Origin: Symbiodinium natans
Taxonomy: Eukaryota; Sar; Dinophyceae; Suessiales; Symbiodiniaceae
NCBI GenBank assembly: GCA_905221605.1
Contig: CAJNDS010000422.1
Span: forward strand, 1 to 64,000
Direction: 5' to 3'
Length of the DNA: 64,000 nt
Positions within the stretch are counted from its first letter, which is position 1; the number at the start of each line of letters is the position of its first letter. Positions 1 to 8,137 of the stretch are shown piece after piece. The notes under the pieces are model-generated. The model ran no database searches. It saw only the letters and a list, made by a program, of their open reading frames with translations, and was not told the DNA's origin. The translations under genes and the position numbers were made by a program.

Positions 1-1
1 A

Positions 2-3000
2 ACTGAGCCTGAGGGACTGGCAGAGTTAAAGAGACATAGTCTTTCCATCTTCTCCTCGCATCCCCCCCTAGCTAGTGGCGTAGGCCAAGCCTTGCCCAAG
101 CTGGACAAAAGTAGTCTGTCCAAAGGCATAGCCTCTATAAAGCCGGAAAAGGCAGTACCGCAAGGATCTGCCCCCGCATCCATGTACCGCCTTTGTGCTT
201 CCACTGTGGCCAATAACTACTGCGACTATCTCGAAGCGGTGCCTCCGCCTCCCGCTCCGACCCATCAGGCGTGCGAGGTCACCTCCTGCCAAGGGAAGCG
301 CGAGCCTCAGCATAACACAGCACCAATGAATCCAGCCGAGCTACCCTCGCTGCCCATAACAGCCAAGTCAGCAGACCTTAGCTTCATACCCAAGCCCTCT
401 AAACCAGCCTCTAAGCCGGAGAACTTGCGACCGCTGGGCATCATTAGGCCAGATGGCAAAGGAATAGCCTCTGAGGCTAGGAGAAGACTTGACCCCCTCT
501 TCAAGAAGGCCCACTTTGCTTCCCCTCAATTTGCCTACATTCCAGGACGCGGTATCGCCGATGCCCAACTCCGGGTAATTGGCCACGCAAGGCGCGTCCG
601 TGCCATGCTTCGAGCCCGAGCACCAGACAGATTCTGCACTCCCAAGCGCACGAAGGGCAAGCCGGACCTAATCGGAGGCTTCACCTTCTCACTAGATCTC
701 TCTCAAGCTTTTGACAAAACAAGCAGAGAAGCTCTTTTGCGCTCACTAATTACTTATGGAGCCTCACCCGAAGACGTCGAGCTGGTTGCATCCCTCCATA
801 GGGAGGCCCAGTATAATCTGCGCTATGGACGAAGCCAGGAAACAGTAACCTCCACAAGAGGTATAAAGCAAGGATGCAAACTGGCCCCCTCCCTCTTCTC
901 CCTGGTCATCACGGAGGCGTTCCGGCTTATGGCCACCCACATAGGGTTCTCTCCAATACAGCAGTTCCTCACAGGCTTCGCAGATGACCTCGTAATTCAC
1001 CGAGACATCCACAACTGGTCTGATCTCTATGCGGCTCATGACATGGTTAGACTGTTACTGCACTACCTGCAAGAAGCCGGACTAGAAGTGAATTACGCCA
1101 AGTGCAACATCATGGTTAAACTGGCAGGTCGCCACGCGCAGCAGGCCAAGAAGCTCTTCAAGTCACAGGAGCTTCGCTCAGGCCGGAAGGTCACGGTCTG
1201 GAATATAGACGCACCAGAGCAGCCAAGACGGCCAATTCTGCTTTCGCATTCCTCAGTTCTTCCCCCTCTCCCCTCTCTTCCTTCCTTCGAGCTGGTAGAC
1301 TCCTTCAAGTATCTAGGAGTCATGATCAGCTACTCAAACCCGGAAGATCTTACCTATTCTTTAAGACAAGAGAGAGCGGCGAAGAAAAAGCAGACAGTGC
1401 GCAAATTCATTCACAATAAGCGCAGGACAAAAACCGCATCTAGGCTGCTTGTCTGGAGAGCCACCGTCTGGTCCACGGCCACTTTTGGCCTGGAATCCGT
1501 TGGTCTCTCAGGTAGGCGGGCAAGGGCTCTCCGCTCATGGCATGCCAGACAGGTGCGAGCGGTAACGCACAACCCTGTGCATAAGACTCGTGAAACTACA
1601 GCAGCGCTTTTTGCACGTCTGAAACTTGTCTCTCCCATTCAGCAGCTTCATGATCGCTCCGCCCAGCGCCTAGACTCTCTCCGCAAGCGCCGGAATGCAG
1701 CCCCAGCGAGTGAGGTCACCTCCTGCTCAACATCCACGCCGGCCAACGCGAGCTCTTCGCTCCTCACTCAGTCCGGCGCCTGGCCACGTGAAGATATCTT
1801 AACTATTCCCTCCACCCTGCAAACGGCGGAGGAAATTGTAGCCTCTTACAGCAAGCTGCTCAGGGAGGCCGACATTGACCCTTCTCCGGACGTGCCCATG
1901 CACACATGCTGTGGAAAGGTATTTCGTACTGCGGCGGGCCTGAGAACACACCGGACAGTCAAGCATCCGGCTCCTGTTCCGCCACCCCTTGAATTCTCAC
2001 GCCTAAAGCACTCCGTGGGAGGCCTGCCTCAATGCTCGCGCTGCCAGGCGAAATTTAAAAACTGGCATAATCTACAACAGCACGTTGAGCGCAGAGTCTG
2101 CCGACAGGCTGGTTTCAAGCTTTCTAGACCTGAGGCGGCCACTCAGGCTGACGAAGCTCCTTCCAAGGCGAGTGAGGTCTCCTCCAGCCAGGAGCTCGTG
2201 CCCTCGTCAGACTGCCGTGCTACTGCCGCACCCTCGGTCCAGCTTACCTTGCAGATGGACACAGTGCCTCTCATTTCGCGCATGCGCACCGAACTGCTGC
2301 AACAGGCCGGAACCCAGACCTTCCTCGAGCTCCTCACCGGCCACCTTGGCCAGCAACTCACCAGGACCTGTCTGCTCTGCGACTCGTGGATAGCCTCCAC
2401 GACAAAAATAGCCTTCCACCTCACAAAGAAACACGGGGCAGAATGGGACTCTTATAAAGCCTCGGCGGGGAATAACACCTCTAAGATGTATGTGCTGACC
2501 CGCCTGTCACCCTGTCCTGCCTGTGGCGTGAAAGTGGAGAGCGCCCCCCGACACACGAAGCAGTGCCCGGTCATTCAGCAATTACAACTCTTCTTCTTTC
2601 TGCACCCTGACGCCCCTCTTTCCAGAATGCACTCGTCCCTCCAACACACTCAGCTCTCACATCTCTCGCCTCCCACCTCTGGGGTTGGCGCATCTTCTCC
2701 TGCGGTCCCTAACCCCGGGCAGAGCACGACAACATCACACCAACACGCATCTCCCACACAGGCTACCCCCCAACCAAAGACGTTCCAACAGCGGACCCTG
2801 CAGGCTCCTAATCCCAGGTCCAAGCAAAGCCAGCTTCAGCGATGGTTTCGCCCAGGGAGTGCCTCCCAGGCTGCACAGCTAGGCGCAGGACCTCCTCAGC
2901 CAGCACCGACAGACCTGGATGCCTCTGCTCCGCCACCGCCTCCTGCAGCTCAGCCTATGCCACAATTGATTAATCCTCATAACTTGTGCTACGCCATTTC

Positions 3001-3748
3001 AGTCTTGCAGATGATTAGCGCTCTGAGGGAAGACCCCTCAGTGGACTGGTCGAACCTCCAACCTCTCCAGCGGGAACTTCGAGCAAGGGCCTCGCACCCA
3101 GTCTCTATTCTCGCACTAGAATCGCTCCCGCATTGTCATCCAGACTGGAGGCTTGCTAATAGGCAAAGTGATGCACTCGAGTACTTGACGTTCTTGTTGG
3201 CTAACCACCATGGCTCCCTACAAGGTACCCCCTGGAAGCGAGTCTATCATGCAGACATACCCGACTCAACTGGCTTCTCCCCCCTTCTACTAACCTTCCC
3301 GGAAGGCACCGACCCGACCAGGCTGTCCCAGCCTGACTCCCTAGCGGCGCCCCACTTAGCTTATTCACTGTCCTTTTTTGTGCACGAGTGGCACTCTCCG
3401 CATGATTCGAAGGCGGCACTGTTGTATACACCTCCTTATATCTTTGTGTCTCTGCCAAGGTTCACAAATGCCGGAGCGAAGCAGCACTGGAGACTCACGG
3501 GCTTGCAGGACGAAGTACAGCTGCCTGCATGGACCGGGCCTCACTCTCAATCTTTTGTTCGCTACAGATCCGTCTCGGGACTCTTTCACATAGGGCAGGA
3601 AGCCACCTCAGGTCATTACAGATCCTTCACCTTGCTTCCCTCTCTCCAGGTAGGTGATGACTCCAGCCCAGGCTTCTCGCCTACGAGCGAGGAACGTGCA
3701 CAGATCGGGTCAGGAGCTTACCTTTTGCTCCTCCAACGCTTAAGTTAA
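2..3748 (+). CDS. Reverse transcriptase - zinc finger - USP-type deubiquitinase fusion (5' partial)
   Basis: The frame is open from the left window edge (first in-frame ATG near 183), so the protein is N-terminally incomplete; 1,248 codons are visible, numbered from base 2. A LINE-type RT spans about residues 130-560: LDLSQAFD with Asp232, the GIKQGC motif, and the FADD catalytic box with Asp328/Asp329, followed by the usual basic post-RT region. Four C2H2-like fingers start near residues 636, 678, 790 and 838. A Pro/Gln-rich linker leads to a USP (C19) peptidase fold: Cys box NPHNLCYAISVLQ with Cys996, His box SGHYRSF with His1205, and a C-terminal AYLLLLQR like the end of USP domains. The Cys-His spacing (about 210) is short for a USP. 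Three hairpin elements pass through in frame (residues about 92, 570, 724). The RT copies element RNA; the protease role is inferred. No endonuclease is visible; it may lie upstream. Confidence 0.88.
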   Translation, partial: TEPEGLAELKRHSLSIFSSHPPLASGVGQALPKLDKSSLSKGIASIKPEKAVPQGSAPASMYRLCASTVANNYCDYLEAVPPPPAPTHQACEVTSCQGKREPQHNTAPMNPAELPSLPITAKSADLSFIPKPSKPASKPENLRPLGIIRPDGKGIASEARRRLDPLFKKAHFASPQFAYIPGRGIADAQLRVIGHARRVRAMLRARAPDRFCTPKRTKGKPDLIGGFTFSLDLSQAFDKTSREALLRSLITYGASPEDVELVASLHREAQYNLRYGRSQETVTSTRGIKQGCKLAPSLFSLVITEAFRLMATHIGFSPIQQFLTGFADDLVIHRDIHNWSDLYAAHDMVRLLLHYLQEAGLEVNYAKCNIMVKLAGRHAQQAKKLFKSQELRSGRKVTVWNIDAPEQPRRPILLSHSSVLPPLPSLPSFELVDSFKYLGVMISYSNPEDLTYSLRQERAAKKKQTVRKFIHNKRRTKTASRLLVWRATVWSTATFGLESVGLSGRRARALRSWHARQVRAVTHNPVHKTRETTAALFARLKLVSPIQQLHDRSAQRLDSLRKRRNAAPASEVTSCSTSTPANASSSLLTQSGAWPREDILTIPSTLQTAEEIVASYSKLLREADIDPSPDVPMHTCCGKVFRTAAGLRTHRTVKHPAPVPPPLEFSRLKHSVGGLPQCSRCQAKFKNWHNLQQHVERRVCRQAGFKLSRPEAATQADEAPSKASEVSSSQELVPSSDCRATAAPSVQLTLQMDTVPLISRMRTELLQQAGTQTFLELLTGHLGQQLTRTCLLCDSWIASTTKIAFHLTKKHGAEWDSYKASAGNNTSKMYVLTRLSPCPACGVKVESAPRHTKQCPVIQQLQLFFFLHPDAPLSRMHSSLQHTQLSHLSPPTSGVGASSPAVPNPGQSTTTSHQHASPTQATPQPKTFQQRTLQAPNPRSKQSQLQRWFRPGSASQAAQLGAGPPQPAPTDLDASAPPPPPAAQPMPQLINPHNLCYAISVLQMISALREDPSVDWSNLQPLQRELRARASHPVSILALESLPHCHPDWRLANRQSDALEYLTFLLANHHGSLQGTPWKRVYHADIPDSTGFSPLLLTFPEGTDPTRLSQPDSLAAPHLAYSLSFFVHEWHSPHDSKAALLYTPPYIFVSLPRFTNAGAKQHWRLTGLQDEVQLPAWTGPHSQSFVRYRSVSGLFHIGQEATSGHYRSFTLLPSLQVGDDSSPGFSPTSEERAQIGSGAYLLLLQRLS
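261..295 (+). repeat. Hairpin element H1 (inside RT ORF)
   Basis: The core GCGAGGTCACCTCCTG lies at 273-288. GGC (268-270) pairs with GCC (288-290), and an outer CCC/GGG pair is possible. It is read in frame as CEVTSC. The stem is weak. Confidence 0.6.
1705..1727 (+). repeat. Hairpin element H2 (inside RT ORF)
   Basis: An exact GAGTGAGGTCACCTCCT core at 1708-1724 has only a 3-bp stem, AGC/GCT. It is read in frame as SEVTSC, between the RT region and the first zinc finger. Confidence 0.65.
2160..2194 (+). repeat. Hairpin element H3 (inside RT ORF)
   Basis: Core GAGTGAGGTCTCCTCCA at 2170-2186. GGC/GCC closes the loop and TCC/GGA can extend it past a one-base bulge. It is read in frame as SEVSSS, between the second and third zinc fingers. 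Confidence 0.65.
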
Positions 3749-3749
3749 G

Positions 3750-3794
3750 TCCCGTTCATCTTCGTGTGAGGTCCCCTCCTGAAGGTGAACGGGA
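3750..3794 (+). repeat. Hairpin element H4, 14-bp stem
   Basis: The left arm 3750-3763 pairs over 14 positions with the right arm 3781-3794 around the loop GTGTGAGGTCCCCTCCT. Thirteen pairs are Watson-Crick and one is G.T, which would be a G.U wobble in RNA. It begins 2 nt after the RT ORF stop and ends 44 nt before the next ATG. This is the best stem in the series. Confidence 0.9.
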
Positions 3795-3837
3795 AGCGAT
3801 TTCACTCGTGATACCATGCGTGTCCTCCCCAAGCGCT

Positions 3838-4911
3838 ATGGAGCAAGCCCAGCAGGAGCTGCTGAACAACCCTGCACTATGCCAAGTGCTCTTTAAGAAT
3901 CTCCCCCATCTTGCCGCTTCATCCATGGCTGCGCGGGCATTTGGCCCTGATGAACGTTCAACGTCCAGAGAACTGGTCCCTGCTCACGACAGGGACAGGC
4001 CTCCCAAACAGCGCCGTCAGCAAAAGGACCTGGAGCAGGACGAGGAAATGCCGCCGACTCGGTTGCCCTCACCGTCCAGGAGGCCCAGGAGGACTGGTCG
4101 CCGTAATGGCTCCAGACCAAGGGCCTCGCAAAACGGTCTGCCGAAATCAAAGCAGGAGGTCAAACCAACCGCTGACCTCTTGGCCAGCATCATCTTGGCC
4201 CTGCTGAATCACGAGGATGAATTGACAGCCTTGCGATACCATCATGGATGGATCTTCTACGCCACGGTGCACCAAGCGAACAGTGTGGTTCCCTCCTTGG
4301 CACGGATCCAGCAACAGTGGAAGTCGGACCAGCCCCAGGACACCCCTGGCAAGCCCGTTCGCTACGCCCTGTTCCTCGGTCTCCTTCACGAGCTGCACAC
4401 TCGAGCCCAGGGCTTCGATCACGTCGCCTACGACAGCACGAATCAGGACAAGGAATCAGCACTTATCTCTCTACCAGGAGCACTTGCCTCCCGAGGTCGA
4501 CACCACACGGACGAGAACCCTGCCTTCTACTGGAACTACATGAGATGGGACGCCAAACAGCGGAAGGTAGTCATCGATGCCCAACGCCCTCCTCTCTCGC
4601 CCAAGGTTGTCTCCACCCACCTGGCGGCTATGCTCAAGCTAGATCAAGAACAGCTCACCAAGTTCAGGCCGTCCAGACCGCTGCGAGCCAACCTGACGGA
4701 AGAAAGGCCGGTCATCGCCTTCCTCCTGGAACTGGCCCTGACCATCGGAGACGACCATGAGGCAATGCACGCCTTTCGACTTCTAGCGAACAACTCAGTC
4801 TGGAACCTAGTGGGGGTCACCATGCGCAGGGAGGGCCTAAGACGGTCTCCACAGATGCAGACCCTCCGTGATCAGCTAGAAGCGCTGCGCACAGGAGGCA
4901 ACGAGGGCTAA
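3838..4911 (+). CDS. Unknown basic protein (357 aa)
   Basis: I do not recognise a family. The frame is open from a GTG inside the preceding hairpin, but the ATG at 3838 is preferred because it lies outside the stem and starts a plausible protein (MEQAQQELLNN). Residues about 45-110 are Arg/Lys/Pro-rich and probably disordered or nucleic-acid binding. The remainder is an alpha-helical-looking globular region with HEDELTALRYHHGWIF and a C-terminal RPVIAFLLELALTIGDDHEA segment. It is the second cistron, 89 nt after the RT ORF, with hairpins on both sides. By position it could be a Gag-like RNA-binding protein, but nothing seen directly supports that. Confidence 0.65.
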   Translation: MEQAQQELLNNPALCQVLFKNLPHLAASSMAARAFGPDERSTSRELVPAHDRDRPPKQRRQQKDLEQDEEMPPTRLPSPSRRPRRTGRRNGSRPRASQNGLPKSKQEVKPTADLLASIILALLNHEDELTALRYHHGWIFYATVHQANSVVPSLARIQQQWKSDQPQDTPGKPVRYALFLGLLHELHTRAQGFDHVAYDSTNQDKESALISLPGALASRGRHHTDENPAFYWNYMRWDAKQRKVVIDAQRPPLSPKVVSTHLAAMLKLDQEQLTKFRPSRPLRANLTEERPVIAFLLELALTIGDDHEAMHAFRLLANNSVWNLVGVTMRREGLRRSPQMQTLRDQLEALRTGGNEG

Positions 4912-4920
4912 AGTTTTCCA

Positions 4921-4959
4921 GGACACCCGAGTCGAGGTCCCCTCCTGAGCTGTCCAAGG
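4921..4959 (+). repeat. Hairpin element H5
   Basis: GGACA (4921-4925) pairs with TGTCC (4951-4955) around a core with one extra base (GAGTCGAGGTCCCCTCCT). An outer CC/GG pair is possible. It starts 10 nt after the stop of the 3838-4911 ORF. Confidence 0.75.
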
Positions 4960-5006
4960 CCCCCTGCCCTCCTGGGGGATCTAGCAAGTCACTTAGCCTC
5001 AGACAA

Positions 5007-5050
5007 CCCTCCTACTCTCGTGTAGAGGTCCCCTCCTGAGAGAACGAGGG
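5007..5050 (+). repeat. Hairpin element H6, 13-position stem
   Basis: Arms 5007-5019 and 5038-5050 pair at 11 of 13 positions around GTGTAGAGGTCCCCTCCT. The stem sequence (CCCTC...CTCTC) is unrelated to that of H4 although the core is the same. Confidence 0.85.
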
Positions 5051-5377
5051 CGCTGATAAGTCAACCTGTTTTTCTTTCTCCCTTCTCTGCCGCCTCGTGC
5101 GCACCGTGCCTGCCAGGAAAAGTCTTTTCTGCACCACAAGTCAGGCTTCAAGTGGCGTACTGACTATTGCATCGAACTGCCTTTCTCCCATTACAACTGA
5201 GGCCGAGCTACACTAACGTCAGCTGTCGACCAGAGCGAGTCACACTCCAGGCTCTCGCATTGCTTACAAGCTGAGAGACTTTCCGCCATGTGCCTGACTG
5301 AAGCCCCAACTTAACTCAGCATCAGCCGTTCTGCTCATATTGATCAGTACAGATTGTTCCTCCATCATCACCACGCC
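5051..5377 (+). other. Spacer before the small Cys-rich ORF
   Basis: No convincing ORF. A possible decayed hairpin copy sits at 5232-5255, where AGAGC and GCTCT flank GAGTCACACTCCAG. Confidence 0.4.
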
Positions 5378-5641
5378 ATGGCAACCAACCCGGAGGGCAC
5401 GATTCTTGCCATTGAGAACACCCCTGGCATTCACACCCAGCCGACGACAAGCCAGGCCAATGTCGCCCAAGCGCTGGTTAAGGCAACGGCACCTCCGCCA
5501 CCACAGTCATCATGCGGAGCAGGCTGCGACCAATGCCACAGTGCTCCATGTGTTCGACACAAGCCGGGACATCTGTGGCACTGCTGCTTCGGGTGTAGAG
5601 ACTCCTGGGCGGTGCAACAAGCCCGCTCCAGATACTGGTAG
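5378..5641 (+). CDS. Small Cys/His-rich protein (87 aa)
   Basis: An ATG at 5378 opens an 87-residue protein ending at a TAG. The N-terminal half is Thr/Ala/Pro-rich. The C-terminal half holds a dense Cys/His cluster (CGAGCDQCHSAPC, then HLWHCCFGC), which would fit a small zinc-binding fold. It sits between hairpins H6 and H7 and fills an otherwise gene-free 1-kb gap, which favours a real cistron. The family is not recognised. A chance ORF remains possible because there is no second copy to compare. Confidence 0.5.
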   Translation: MATNPEGTILAIENTPGIHTQPTTSQANVAQALVKATAPPPPQSSCGAGCDQCHSAPCVRHKPGHLWHCCFGCRDSWAVQQARSRYW

Positions 5642-5665
5642 CTATGAGCAGGATAGAGCTCGACT

Positions 5666-5705
5666 TTTTGCGACCAGCAAGTGAGGTCTCCTCCTGCAGG
5701 TAAAA
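5666..5705 (+). repeat. Hairpin element H7
   Basis: Core AAGTGAGGTCTCCTCCT at 5679-5695. ACCAGC and GCAGGT pair with one mismatch, and a TTTT/AAAA outer helix is possible past a 3-nt bulge. It starts 24 nt after the small Cys-rich ORF. Confidence 0.7.
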
Positions 5706-5883
5706 CGCAGCTATGTTCTCACAGCTGCGCGCCGTCGACCGAGCCAACAGTCTCAACTAAAACAATCTGCCCTAAATGCATGACAGCACTTAACTTATCT
5801 AATGTCTCTCCGCTCCTAAATTGCTGCACAGGCCCCACTGTCGAGCCCAGCACTCAGCCAGTCCTTGTGCATTGCTGAGATAA

Positions 5884-7770
5884 ATGTCTGACCTTACGCG
5901 CTGGCAAGATTCTGTGCTCAAAGAAGGTCCACTAGGTCTACAGCGCAGGGCACCTAGGACCATGCCCCCGCGGAAAAGACAGTCGAAAGCTTCGACTCTG
6001 CCCTCGTTCGATCTCGCCTCCAACATCTGCACAGAAGCTGATAGGCTGCTGCCTTCGAACTATGTCCCCATCTCGCATAAGAGAATGGACGAGATCAGAA
6101 ACTACCGCTGGGAGAAGGGTCTCCGTGCTATATCAAGAAGCATGATGGCCCGTCAATCGACAAGGCCGGTCTCGAGCCAGAGACAAGCGGACAAAGAAAG
6201 CAAGAGACTAGAAGAGCTGGGAATAAAAAAGCCTGGACTCACTGCAGAGGACTTAGCGGCCCTTCCTACCTCGGACGTGTACAAGAATCTCTCTTCGCTT
6301 TCCTTGATCTCGGTCGATACTTCCCGACCGGCAAGCTCCAGCGTGAGGTCGCCTCCGAGGAGCGGACACAGGGAAGCGAAAACAGAACCATCCTCCTCAT
6401 CTAAGCTCCAGGCAGAGCAGGCGAAAACCTTCACGGCAGAGCCAACACGAGAGCATGCACCGCAACCCTATGCGGGCCAAGGCGTGGGCAGGAAAGAAAC
6501 CTGCAAGGAAGAGTCGGACTCAGACATACCACCCTGGGCGGACTCGAAGAAGTCGCGCTCATCTCAGTACACCGGTGCAGGAGTTGGACAAAAGGAGGCC
6601 TTCGTCAGGCAGCCACCCCCACCTCCATCTCCTCCTGCAAGACAATCAGCTCCCGACTCAGGCCATCTTGAAGGCATCGCGCGCCTCACTTCCACAGAGG
6701 AGCTCCAGGTCGTCAATCTTACGCAAGCAGCTCCTCCTCCGCACGAGTTCCTGAACTACCCGGTGCATCAAGGAGTGATAGTTCTTCCAGCAGCCACAGT
6801 TCAGGCTCGCGTGGCAAGCAAGAAGGAACAAGACAAGGGCAAGGCGGTCATTCACTCCTTCCCCTACTCCTACCCGCAGGAATTCCCTTTGGAATTGGAT
6901 GTTCACGTGCAAGTTCGGAAATCGCAGGACGAGCAAGTCAGCATGGTTCTAAAACTGATCCGCACAGCATCCATGAAGGGCGTCACCAGAGCTGTATACA
7001 ACTTCAAGGGCGGGGAATTCTACTCGGTCTTCAAACTCTCAGTTGTTGCTCCCCAGGAAGAACAGGCCCAAGACGGACTTCAGGCTCATGAAGCGGAACT
7101 TGACTTGGCACACGTTTTCCCAGAGATGGTCCCTACGGTGGCAAACGTCTTTGCTATCCAGCTCAGAGTGGCTTCCGCGGTCAATCCCCTGGAGTTTCCC
7201 AAGTCTCCCACGCCGAGTGAGGTCTCCTCCTGGCGGGGAGACTCGGGCCCGCCGAAGTATCTCCTCATTCAGCAAGCCTACGGCATCATGGTGGAAAAGG
7301 TCCAGCCGCTGGATAACCTCCCACCGCATCTACGCCCCAGCATGGACGAGTGCTACCTGCTGATTCTCCTAGTACTCAAATCGGCGCTCCTAGGATACTA
7401 TGTACGAGACTGTGGTTGGTCCAACCTGGGCAGACGAATCTCGCCGGACTCCAGCACGGATCTGCCCTTCTTTCTTGCTCTCGACACGTCGGCCTGGCAC
7501 AAACGCACACCTCCGGCTCCTCAACAAGCCACAACTTCAACCGCAGATCATGTCCGAGGACTCTTCTCGACCCTAGAGTACCTGGCGGAGGACAAGCCGG
7601 CAATCCAGGCAGCCAAACAAGCCTTCACGCATCATCAGCGACAGGTCCCTCCTCTTGTCCAGCACTTCTTCTCCCTGCTCCGGACTCCGGTGGGCAAAGA
7701 AAAGGCAGAGAGAATCTTTAAGGACACGCCTCTGGCGCTCTCTGCTGAAGTGTGGGACGCCTTCAGCTAA
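5884..7770 (+). CDS. 628-aa protein with weak kinase-like C-terminal motifs
   Basis: The ATG at 5884 gives 628 residues. Residues about 1-300 are charged, Ser/Pro-rich and probably disordered. They include a repeated YAGQGVGRKE / YTGAGVGQKE unit and a PPPPPSPP run. The C-terminal half looks folded. Residues 507-514 read VRDCGWSN, matching the spacing of the kinase HRDxxxxN catalytic loop, and LDTS 25 residues after that Asp sits where DFG would be. LLIQQAYGIMVEKVQPLDN could be a hinge. No Gly-loop or VAIK lysine was found, so the kinase-like idea is a guess. Hairpins H8 and H9 lie in frame inside the ORF. It is the fourth cistron of the block. Confidence 0.7.
   Translation: MSDLTRWQDSVLKEGPLGLQRRAPRTMPPRKRQSKASTLPSFDLASNICTEADRLLPSNYVPISHKRMDEIRNYRWEKGLRAISRSMMARQSTRPVSSQRQADKESKRLEELGIKKPGLTAEDLAALPTSDVYKNLSSLSLISVDTSRPASSSVRSPPRSGHREAKTEPSSSSKLQAEQAKTFTAEPTREHAPQPYAGQGVGRKETCKEESDSDIPPWADSKKSRSSQYTGAGVGQKEAFVRQPPPPPSPPARQSAPDSGHLEGIARLTSTEELQVVNLTQAAPPPHEFLNYPVHQGVIVLPAATVQARVASKKEQDKGKAVIHSFPYSYPQEFPLELDVHVQVRKSQDEQVSMVLKLIRTASMKGVTRAVYNFKGGEFYSVFKLSVVAPQEEQAQDGLQAHEAELDLAHVFPEMVPTVANVFAIQLRVASAVNPLEFPKSPTPSEVSSWRGDSGPPKYLLIQQAYGIMVEKVQPLDNLPPHLRPSMDECYLLILLVLKSALLGYYVRDCGWSNLGRRISPDSSTDLPFFLALDTSAWHKRTPPAPQQATTSTADHVRGLFSTLEYLAEDKPAIQAAKQAFTHHQRQVPPLVQHFFSLLRTPVGKEKAERIFKDTPLALSAEVWDAFS
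6335..6363 (+). repeat. Hairpin element H8 (inside 628-aa ORF)
   Basis: GCTCC (6335-6339) pairs with GGAGC (6359-6363) around GCGTGAGGTCGCCTCC. It is read in frame as SVRSPPR, a different frame from the copies in the RT ORF. Confidence 0.7.
7203..7242 (+). repeat. Hairpin element H9, 11-bp stem (inside 628-aa ORF)
   Basis: GTCTCCCACGCC (7203-7214) pairs with GGCGGGGAGAC (7232-7242) as 11 Watson-Crick pairs with one bulged A, around an exact GAGTGAGGTCTCCTCCT. It is read in frame as SEVSSW. Confidence 0.88.
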
Positions 7771-7780
7771 CCTGCACTAT

Positions 7781-7818
7781 GTACCCATTTCGTGTGAGGT
7801 CCCCTCCTGAAACGGCAC
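7781..7818 (+). repeat. Hairpin element H10
   Basis: TTTC (7788-7791) pairs with GAAA (7809-7812), with CC/GG and GT/AC pairs continuing past small internal loops, around GTGTGAGGTCCCCTCCT. It starts 10 nt after the 628-aa ORF stop. Confidence 0.72.
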
Positions 7819-8070
7819 GCCGGGACAAGTGTCCGGCACAAGCATCCAAGCTACCTTTTCAACTCTCGCTAAGGCACAAAAACAAGCTGACTGGTTTTCT
7901 AGGCCGGCTCAATGCGCATTTAGCACAGCACGATGCCTGCGTGCTCTAAGACTAGCTCAGCTCAGGTCACGAGCTCACAGGCTTGGCGCTCAGTCACCAA
8001 CCCTGCTTTAGCCCACAAACGCAAGGCTGAAGTAACATCTGTGTATGTGACTCCAGTCATTTCCATCCAA
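7819..8070 (+). other. Spacer between H10 and H11
   Basis: No supported gene. Short overlapping frames only (up to about 65 codons without a good start). Confidence 0.4.
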
Positions 8071-8095
8071 TGTCGCGTGAGGTCTCCTCCTGACA
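8071..8095 (+). repeat. Hairpin element H11
   Basis: TGTC/GACA (4 bp) around GCGTGAGGTCTCCTCCT, 42 nt before the phosphatase ATG. Confidence 0.65.
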
Positions 8096-8137
8096 GCCAC
8101 TTCAGATAGGCAAATAGCCCTCTCTGCCCCCTGCGCC

